Source: Erysipelotrichaceae bacterium
Lineage (GTDB): Bacteria > Bacillota_I > Bacilli_A > Erysipelotrichales > Erysipelotrichaceae
Reading direction: 5' to 3'
DNA: 17,604 bases
NCBI GenBank assembly: GCA_017561615.1
Contig: JAFZBT010000022.1
Span: forward strand, 1-17,604
Below the pieces are notes generated by a model that worked only from the letters and a program-made list of their open reading frames with translations, was not told where the DNA came from and ran no database searches. The position numbers and the translations under genes were made by a program. How positions within the stretch are numbered: the stretch's first letter is position 1; the number at the start of each line of letters is the position of its first letter. Positions 12,833 through 17,604 of the stretch are shown here, piece by piece.

Positions 12833-15463
12833 ATGAAACAACTGATTGAAAGAATGAGCAGAAGCCTGCTTTCACTGCTTCTGGTCATCACACTGATCCC
12901 GGTGACGGCAGCGGCGGAAACGGAAACCGTCCGGGCGAAAACGGACATGAGCAGACAGGAAATGTATGACAGCATTGCCTACCGGGCTCTGGAATATCTG
13001 GGCTATGACAGCTCTCACATCCTTAAGGACAACGGCTGGACCTTTGATCCGGATTACGTCGGCTCCCGGCTGAAGTCATCAGGCTACTGGAGCAGCTGCC
13101 GGCCGCAGTACCGGGGAAAGACGCTCGACTACAAGGAATTCACCGGCAGTTCCGCTCAGGTCATTGACCCTGCAGACCGGGATACGGTTTATCAGAAAGG
13201 CGGATTCAACTGTTCGCAGACTGCCCAGTACTTCGTCTTCGGATATCTGGTTGACCAGCTTGGTTACTCCTTTCCCGGTCTGGCCAACCGCACTGCCGTG
13301 ACCATAAACGGAGCGGTCGGCGGCTTCGGATCTGTCTACCGGCTGATCAGAACGCTGGACGACTACATCAGCCGTTATCCCGATTACTGCATGCGCGTTG
13401 TCAGCAAGGAAAAGCGCAATGCCGCCAGGACGCTGGAAGTCTTCGACAGTTCTCTGATTCCCGGAGACATCGTCTGCATGTGGGCGCCGGATGATACCTA
13501 TCAGCATGTGGCCATCTACGTAGGCAAATACAACGGTACGCATTATCTGTTTCATTCCGGGGTAGTCGGCCGGGGACCGGAACTGATAACCCTGGATGCT
13601 CTGGTCGGTCAGTCTCTTTCCTCCTCTTCCCGGGCCGATCAGGAAAGCTACGAATTCATGCTTGCTGATGCCGGCGCCGACATCAGCGAAGGGCCGCTGG
13701 ACAGAGCTTCCGGTTCTTCCCAGAATCTCTATACGGCTTACCGGATGCTGCAGCCGGACGGCTATGCCGTGCTGGAAAAGAGCATTGGCGAGGGATGCGA
13801 ACTGTGCGAACTGGCCGGCAAGGCATTCTACAGTCTGGCATCGGCACAGTATGAGGTGTATACCGACTATTCCTGCAGCACGCCGGCCCAGGACAGTCAG
13901 GGCAGACAGGCGGTTTTTGTGACTGATGATGACGGTCTGGCTCAGCTGCGGCTTCCCATAGGAACCTACTATGTCCGGGAGACACAGGCTCCCTTTGGTT
14001 TCAGCCTTGATGATACCGTCCATCAGCTGACCGTGACTGGCCAGAACACTGCTGATAATCCGGCGGTTCTTCAGGTCAGTGACAATGCCCTGTTCGACCC
14101 CTTTACCCTGATTCTGACCAAGAAGAACGGCGAGGGACAGGTGATAGCAGGGGCGCAGTTCACGCTGTCGTACTATAACGGTGACTACGACACCGTTTCC
14201 CTGGCGGAAGAAAATGCTGCCCTGCGCAGCTGGGTGCTGCAGACCGATGCCAACGGCCGCATCCGCTACGATCAGGATCATCTGATAAGCGGTGATCCGC
14301 TGTTTGCCGATGAAGACGGTAACGAGGTGCTGATCGACGGAACCTATGTTCTTGAGGAAACGCTGGTACCTGCTCACTACAGCAAGGCTCCGGTTCTTCT
14401 GATTCGGATCAGAGGAAGCGAAGCCCGTCTTTATAATGAAGCGGGAACCGTTGAAATAGGTACGCTGATGGAAAGCGGCTATGACCTCAGGGAAACCGCG
14501 ACCGGTTTCCTCAGGGTGCTGAAAGAATCCGCTGACAGTGAATTCGCCCTTGATAATCCACTGACCGGTACGCAGTATGAAGTGTATCTGGACAGCCAGT
14601 GTGTGCGGAAGGCTGACTGTGAGAAGCTGATCATCGGTGAGGACGGGCAGTCCAATGCCGTAGAACTTGATCCGGGTACGTACTTCCTCAGGGAAAGCCA
14701 GCCGGCAGAGAATTACCAGCTGGATGAAACCGTCTATCCGGTCACCATAGTGGAAAACGAGACTGTCACGGTCAGATGCGTTGATGATCCGGCTTCCGGG
14801 AAACTGGTGATACTGAAAGTCTCCGGCGATGAAGATTATCTGTCAGATCATCCGTTAGCCGGTGCCGAATTCTCCGTCTATAAGGATCCTCAGTGTACCA
14901 GACTTGCGGTAACGCTGAAAATCGGTGATAACGGCTGCAGTGAAGAGTATGAGCTGGCAGTCGGAACCTACTACGTCAGAGAAACGCTGGCGCCGCAGGA
15001 CTATCTGCAGAGTGACGAAGTGCGTGAAATTGAAGTAGTGGCTGATCAGACCTTAAAGATGGAATTCATTAATGATCCGGCTCTGGCGCCGGTGGGAATC
15101 ATGAAGATCGATTCCTCAGCCAGGACGCCTTTGCCGGGAGCTCATCTGCAGCTGTGGGATGAGGAAGGAACCATGGTCGATGAATGGATCAGTTCCGTCG
15201 AACCGCATCTGATTTGGCTTTCCGTGGGCAGAACATATGTCATCAGGGAAACCGAAAGCCCTGAGGGATATTTACTGGCAGATGATCAGCCTTTCACGGT
15301 AGGCAGCTATCAGGGAAGCAGTCAGATAATAGAAATGGAAAATGTCATGAAGGAAGCGGTGAAGACCGCTGATCCCGGCGGCATGCCGCTTTATCTGATC
15401 ATGATGCTGGCTTCCGTAAACGGCATGTCTTTTTATGTCATGAACCGAAGAAAGGATGACTGA
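12833..15463 (+). CDS. Secreted NlpC/P60-like cysteine hydrolase with SpaA/Cna-B stalk
   Basis: 876 residues. The signal peptide (MKQLIERMSRSLLSLLLVITLIPVTAAA) is followed by an NlpC/P60-like domain (~40-260) with a candidate triad C127 (GGFNCSQTAQ), H225 (DTYQHVAIYVG) and H241 (LFHSG). This domain would cut peptidoglycan peptides or another amide. Five SpaA/prealbumin-like domains follow (~310-423, 424-552, 557-653, 655-750, 753-838), each ending in the GTYYVRETQAP-type strand. The Lys, Glu and Asn/Asp needed for internal isopeptide bonds are visible in several (for example KLVILK, YYVRET, INDP). The end is a sorting-signal-like segment: VKTADPGG, a hydrophobic helix, and NRRKDD, without LPxTG. 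ATG 12833 follows AAAGGA by 10 bases; an upstream in-frame ATG at 12806 would bury the signal peptide. Likely a wall-attached adhesin-hydrolase. Confidence 0.85.
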   Translation: MKQLIERMSRSLLSLLLVITLIPVTAAAETETVRAKTDMSRQEMYDSIAYRALEYLGYDSSHILKDNGWTFDPDYVGSRLKSSGYWSSCRPQYRGKTLDYKEFTGSSAQVIDPADRDTVYQKGGFNCSQTAQYFVFGYLVDQLGYSFPGLANRTAVTINGAVGGFGSVYRLIRTLDDYISRYPDYCMRVVSKEKRNAARTLEVFDSSLIPGDIVCMWAPDDTYQHVAIYVGKYNGTHYLFHSGVVGRGPELITLDALVGQSLSSSSRADQESYEFMLADAGADISEGPLDRASGSSQNLYTAYRMLQPDGYAVLEKSIGEGCELCELAGKAFYSLASAQYEVYTDYSCSTPAQDSQGRQAVFVTDDDGLAQLRLPIGTYYVRETQAPFGFSLDDTVHQLTVTGQNTADNPAVLQVSDNALFDPFTLILTKKNGEGQVIAGAQFTLSYYNGDYDTVSLAEENAALRSWVLQTDANGRIRYDQDHLISGDPLFADEDGNEVLIDGTYVLEETLVPAHYSKAPVLLIRIRGSEARLYNEAGTVEIGTLMESGYDLRETATGFLRVLKESADSEFALDNPLTGTQYEVYLDSQCVRKADCEKLIIGEDGQSNAVELDPGTYFLRESQPAENYQLDETVYPVTIVENETVTVRCVDDPASGKLVILKVSGDEDYLSDHPLAGAEFSVYKDPQCTRLAVTLKIGDNGCSEEYELAVGTYYVRETLAPQDYLQSDEVREIEVVADQTLKMEFINDPALAPVGIMKIDSSARTPLPGAHLQLWDEEGTMVDEWISSVEPHLIWLSVGRTYVIRETESPEGYLLADDQPFTVGSYQGSSQIIEMENVMKEAVKTADPGGMPLYLIMMLASVNGMSFYVMNRRKDD

Positions 15464-15468
15464 GTTGA

Positions 15469-15501
15469 AAAGAGAGGACTGTACAGTACAGTCCTCTCTT
15501 T
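15469..15501. terminator. Strong bidirectional terminator
   Basis: Perfect 15-bp stem AAAGAGAGGACTGTA / TACAGTCCTCTCTTT with loop CAG, 5 bases after the hydrolase stop. It ends the plus-strand gene; on the minus strand it can stop read-through from tRNA-Gly(CCC), backed by a small hairpin GCACAT / ATGTGC at 15514-15532. Confidence 0.92.
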
Positions 15502-15542
15502 GTTCATAATAAAGCACATTACGATGATGTGCGGGTGTCCTA

Positions 15543-15616
15543 TGGAGCAGGTAAGGGGAATCGAACCCCCATACCCAGCTTGGGAAGCTGGTGTTCTGCC
15601 ATTGAACTATACCTGC
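15543..15616 (-). tRNA. tRNA-Gly (anticodon CCC)
   Basis: 74-nt cloverleaf with encoded CCA. Acceptor stem GCAGGTA / TACCTGC, T-arm GGGGGTTCGATTCCCC, and anticodon stem CCAGC / GCTGG around loop TTCCCAA, so the anticodon reads CCC and decodes GGG. It stands alone with its own promoter, apart from the tRNA-Gly(GCC) 0.8 kb away. Confidence 0.95.
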
Positions 15617-15624
15617 GTGAAATC

Positions 15625-15633
15625 ATTATAGCA
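15625..15633 (-). promoter_or_regulatory. Extended -10 of tRNA-Gly(CCC)
   Basis: TGCTATAAT on the minus strand (TGn plus a perfect TATAAT), 8 bases before the mature 5' end. No clear -35 is seen; the extended element may suffice. Confidence 0.7.
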
Positions 15634-15673
15634 TACAAACGGTCCGGAAAAAAACCGGAAGAAATGACAGAAA

Positions 15674-15702
15674 GGCTGTCTCGGCTGAGATAGCCCTTTT
15701 TA
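15674..15702 (-). terminator. Hairpin downstream of the C39-like peptidase gene
   Basis: AAAGGCTGTCTC / GAGATAGCCCTTT with loop GGCT, one bulged C and one G-T pair. On the minus strand it is followed by TTTCTGTCATTTCTT. A smaller CCGG-A7-CCGG hairpin follows at 15643-15657. Confidence 0.6.
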
Positions 15703-15721
15703 GCGTAATACAGGCCGCCTG

Positions 15722-16339
15722 TTACCTGCGGCCGAACGGGTAATAGACGATCCGGCCTCCCAGCTGTACAAAGCCGTCCGCAAAATCTGCGATAAAGACC
15801 GTGCCTGTCTTACCGGTATTGGGATCGCGGTAGAAAAGGTGGATGTCATCATGACCGCACAGTACCACGGCATGTTCGCCGCCCGGCCAGCGTACGGTTT
15901 CGCCTTTTTCATCCAGCCAATGGCAGCGGTAAACGACGCTTCTGGCCGGATCGATCAGATACCAGGCTAAAATGGGACTGCCGGCGTCCAGGATGGTCAG
16001 TAGATCATCCACGGTTGCGCCCTTAACTGTTCTGACTCCCGGAAGGAAGTGCTCTGCCACCTGAGCAATGGGAGCATTGAACACGCCGAAAGAATGACTG
16101 CTGCGGGGATCACCGACGAATTCCCGTTCCGGATTGCCGCCGTGCCATACGCCGCTGGCATCCTGATAGGGCTGAGGGCCCTTGGGCAGCAGATCGATGA
16201 TCTGATCCGGAGTGACCTCAACGCCGTAGTATTCCAGCAGCATGTACAGGGCAACGCTTTCGCAGCCGGTCGGATAGTCCGGGTGCTGGCAGAATTCAAT
16301 TACGTCAAGTTCTGTTTTCCTTTGTAGGTTTCCGGTCAT
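15722..16339 (-). CDS. C39-like (Peptidase_C39_2) cysteine peptidase
   Basis: 205-residue papain-fold protein. The N-terminal helix motif CQHPDYPTGCESVALYMLL supplies the oxyanion Gln (Q18) and nucleophile Cys (C26); the later GGEHAVVLCGHDD gives His (H156) and FYRDPNTG gives Asp (D172). This is the order and spacing of the C39 family. Family members are usually secreted or fused to wall-binding domains. Here the ATG has no signal peptide and an in-frame TGA lies six codons upstream, so the protein should stay in the cytosol. The ribosome site is weak (AGGT, 7 bases away). Monocistronic. Substrate unknown. Confidence 0.85.
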   Translation of the reverse strand: MTGNLQRKTELDVIEFCQHPDYPTGCESVALYMLLEYYGVEVTPDQIIDLLPKGPQPYQDASGVWHGGNPEREFVGDPRSSHSFGVFNAPIAQVAEHFLPGVRTVKGATVDDLLTILDAGSPILAWYLIDPARSVVYRCHWLDEKGETVRWPGGEHAVVLCGHDDIHLFYRDPNTGKTGTVFIADFADGFVQLGGRIVYYPFGRR

Positions 16340-16404
16340 AGGCTTACCTGTCCTTCACTATTATTTTATGGCCTTTGGGTAAAAGAGAAAACCTCAGACA
16401 TGAA

Positions 16405-16426
16405 AAAAACTCCTTTCGGAGTTTTT
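16405..16426 (-). terminator. Terminator of the tRNA operon
   Basis: 9-bp stem AAAAACTCC / GGAGTTTTT with loop TTTC, 7 bases beyond the CCA end of tRNA-Gly(GCC) and with a T-run on the minus strand. It also separates the operon from the C39-like gene, whose promoter is probably near TAAAAT at ~16364 on the minus strand. Confidence 0.9.
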
Positions 16427-16433
16427 CTTTCGA

Positions 16434-16507
16434 TGGAGCAAGTGAGGGGAATCGAACCCCCGTGTCGACCTTGGCAAGGTCGCGTTCTACCATTGAACTA
16501 CACCTGC
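16434..16507 (-). tRNA. tRNA-Gly (anticodon GCC)
   Basis: 74 nt with encoded CCA. Acceptor stem GCAGGTG / CACTTGC (one G-T), anticodon stem CGACC / GGTCG with loop TTGCCAA, so GCC, decoding GGC and GGU. T-arm GGGGGTTCGATTCCCC is the same as in tRNA-Gly(CCC), so the two are close paralogues. Last gene of the three-tRNA operon. Confidence 0.97.
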
Positions 16508-16512
16508 GATGA

Positions 16513-16589
16513 TGGCGGTCCAGACGAGGATCGAACTCGCGATCTCCTCCGTGACAGGGAGGCATGTTAAACCACTACACCACTGGACC
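16513..16589 (-). tRNA. tRNA-Asp (anticodon GTC)
   Basis: 77 nt with encoded CCA. Acceptor GGTCCAG / CTGGACC, anticodon stem CCTCC / GGAGG with loop CTGTCAC, discriminator G as expected for Asp. Lies 5 bases from tRNA-Gly(GCC). Confidence 0.97.
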
Positions 16590-16606
16590 AAAGCTAACGG
16601 GATCGA

Positions 16607-16697
16607 TGGCGGAGAAAGAGGGATTTGAACCCTCGCGCCAGTTTCCCGACCTACACCCTTAGCAGGGGCGCCTCTTCGACCACTTGAGTATTTCTCC
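16607..16697 (-). tRNA. tRNA-Ser (anticodon GCT)
   Basis: 91 nt with encoded CCA and the long variable arm of class II tRNAs (GGTCGGGAAACTGGC region). Anticodon loop CTGCTAA gives GCT, decoding AGC and AGU. Acceptor GGAGAAA / TTTCTCC. First gene of the operon. Confidence 0.97.
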
Positions 16698-16720
16698 ATG
16701 CCAAGGTTCCGTGCTCATAT

Positions 16721-16750
16721 ATATTAGCATAGTTATCAGAATCTATGCAA
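16721..16750 (-). promoter_or_regulatory. Promoter of the tRNA Ser-Asp-Gly operon with internal inverted repeat
   Basis: On the minus strand TTGCAT (plus 16745-16750), 18-base spacer, extended -10 TGCTAATAT (plus 16721-16729). The spacer contains GCATAG-N10-CTATGC (16727-16748), an inverted repeat that touches both promoter elements. Confidence 0.65.
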
Positions 16751-16823
16751 GTATTATTTTGCAAAAAATGTGCGCGTTCAGCAGGCTGCCGCAGCGCTTT
16801 TTTTCATGCTCAGCAGTCAAAGA

Positions 16824-16832
16824 TGATATAAT
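16824..16832 (+). promoter_or_regulatory. Extended -10 of the acetyltransferase gene
   Basis: TGATATAAT (TGn plus a perfect TATAAT) ends 6 bases before the ATG at 16839, so transcription would begin at about the start codon itself. No Shine-Dalgarno sequence lies between. Just upstream, a GC-rich patch followed by TTTTTTT (16798-16804) resembles a terminator tail. Confidence 0.65.
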
Positions 16833-16838
16833 TAAATC

Positions 16839-17273
16839 ATGAAAGGCGAAGACAAAATAAAGGAAAAATACGGCAGTCTGGCTGACGGTTCAGTCGAGCT
16901 TAAGCTGGTTTCCGACTATGACGGTCAGCTGATGTATGAGATCTATGAAGCCGGTAAGAGAGAGATAATCGGGTATTGCGACCTGAGACTGGGGCATTCC
17001 CCGTATCTTTACTATTACGGCAATGTCGGCTACCGGGTCAATCCGGAATACCAGGGACACAGCTATGCCTTTCATGCCCTTGAACTGCTTGTTGAAGTGG
17101 CCAGGGACCATGGTGAACAGTACATCATTCTCACGGTCTCCCCGGAAAACGCCCCTTCGGTGCGTACCATTGAAAAGACGGGAGCCCAGTATCTGAAAAC
17201 CGTGCGTGTGCCGCTGTGGCACCCGCTGTACCATAGTGAACGGGTAAAGAAGATTTACCGCTTGGACTTATAG
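16839..17273 (+). CDS. GNAT-family N-acetyltransferase
   Basis: 144-residue enzyme that uses acetyl-CoA to acetylate an amine; substrate unknown. The central strand and coenzyme A loop read YRVNPEYQGHSYAFHALELL: the family pattern [QR]xxGx[GA] appears as QGHSYA, with Ser where the second Gly normally stands. Motif B is NAPSVRTIEKTGA near residue 110. It is a soluble single-domain protein of usual length. The start has no ribosome site and coincides with the predicted transcription start. The stop codon forms part of the ribosome site of the following oxidoreductase, so the two are co-transcribed. Confidence 0.9.
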   Translation: MKGEDKIKEKYGSLADGSVELKLVSDYDGQLMYEIYEAGKREIIGYCDLRLGHSPYLYYYGNVGYRVNPEYQGHSYAFHALELLVEVARDHGEQYIILTVSPENAPSVRTIEKTGAQYLKTVRVPLWHPLYHSERVKKIYRLDL

Positions 17274-17284
17274 GAGGATCACAC

Positions 17285-17604
17285 ATGCGCTTTGGAGTAG
17301 TAGGAACGAATTTCGTATCGGATTTCTTCATGACGGGAGCCGGTTTCGTACCGGAGATTCAGGTAACTTCCGTCTGCTCAGGACACCGGGAAAACGCGGA
17401 GAAGTTTGCCGCAAAATACGGCATTCCCAATGTCTATGATGACTATATTGAAATGATGGAGAGCGGCAGCATCGATGCCATCTATCTGGCTGTCCCCAAC
17501 CAGAAGCACTATGAGATGACTCTGGAATGCCTGAAGCGCCACATCCCCACCTTCTGCGAGAAGCCGATGGGCGGCAATCTGCGGCAGGTCAGGGAAATGA
17601 TCCA
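17285..17604 (+). CDS. Gfo/Idh/MocA-family NAD(P)-dependent oxidoreductase (N-terminal part)
   Basis: 106 complete codons are in the window; the gene runs off the right end. The N-terminal Rossmann strand and loop MRFGVVGTNFVSDFF bind NAD(P), with FVSDFF typical of this family's first helix. Later come DYIEMMESGSIDAIYLAVPNQKHYE and the family's diagnostic CEKPMGGN (the E-K-P motif with the catalytic-site Lys). Members oxidise or epimerise sugars, inositols or related polyols. AGGAGG (17272-17277, overlapping the GNAT stop) lies 7 bases before the ATG. The C-terminal substrate domain is not visible, so the substrate is open. Confidence 0.92.
   Translation, partial: MRFGVVGTNFVSDFFMTGAGFVPEIQVTSVCSGHRENAEKFAAKYGIPNVYDDYIEMMESGSIDAIYLAVPNQKHYEMTLECLKRHIPTFCEKPMGGNLRQVREMI

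Noticed and set aside
13079..14377. Long minus-strand open frame (432 codons) opposite the hydrolase gene
   Set aside because: It is a shadow of the SpaA/NlpC gene: no ribosome site, no recognisable motifs, while the plus strand shows a signal peptide and clear domains.
10461..15463. Prophage or integrative element
   Set aside because: The regulator resembles phage sigma-like proteins, but no integrase, terminase, capsid genes or attachment repeats are seen around the block.
16344..16699. Open frames across the tRNA cluster on the minus strand
   Set aside because: They run through three clear tRNA genes and a terminator; no ribosome site or protein-like pattern.
16768..16804. Possible small RNA ending in the T-run before the GNAT gene
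   Set aside because: The stem is imperfect (GCGC ends with mismatched interior) and no plus-strand promoter was found for it.
17131..17331. Minus-strand 66-codon open frame at the right end
   Set aside because: It overlaps both the GNAT end and the start of the oxidoreductase, which have strong motifs on the plus strand.

Overview
The window is chromosomal DNA of a low-redundancy Bacillota (Firmicutes) genome, moderately GC-rich. The best guess is the class Erysipelotrichia, inferred from the gene order rlmN-prpC-prkC-rsgA-rpe, a divergent ftsA next to ftsZ, and gut-type SpaA/Cna-B surface proteins. No phage structural genes, transposases, rRNA genes or CRISPR arrays were seen.

Layout. (1) 1-4903, plus strand: a tightly packed operon in which neighbouring genes overlap or nearly touch. 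It holds the end of rlmN, the PP2C phosphatase prpC, the PASTA Ser/Thr kinase prkC, the ribosome GTPase rsgA, the pentose-phosphate enzyme rpe, and a thioredoxin-like lipoprotein in the slot where Bacillus subtilis has thiN. It closes with a bidirectional terminator. (2) 4940-5432, minus strand: an orphan 90-residue protein and ribosomal protein L28. (3) 5642-9650, plus strand: a Cof-type HAD phosphatase, a strongly degenerate FtsA-like protein, FtsZ, and a SPOUT RNA methyltransferase. (4) 9666-10343, minus strand: a PnuC-type vitamin transporter. (5) 10461-15463, plus strand: an accessory surface module. It contains a sigma/ArpU-like small regulator with three perfect 42-bp C-terminal repeats, a small membrane-anchored protein, a membrane-anchored protein built of W-V-V-D and G-H-W-E repeats, and a large secreted NlpC/P60-like hydrolase with five SpaA-type domains and an unorthodox wall-sorting tail. 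(6) 15543-16697, minus strand: tRNA-Gly(CCC), a cytosolic C39-like cysteine peptidase, and a tRNA operon Ser(GCT)-Asp(GTC)-Gly(GCC). (7) 16839 to the end, plus strand: a GNAT acetyltransferase that appears leaderless, then the start of a Gfo/Idh/MocA oxidoreductase.

How it fits together. PrpC and PrkC form the reversible phosphorylation pair that senses peptidoglycan fragments and tunes ribosome assembly (RsgA) and wall and division functions. The FtsA-like/FtsZ pair builds the Z-ring. The 10.4-15.5 kb module is the most unusual part: regulator, two anchored proteins and a wall-active adhesin sit together and look co-inherited. Several promoters share an extended -10 (TGn) pattern, and at least one of them leaves essentially no 5' leader.
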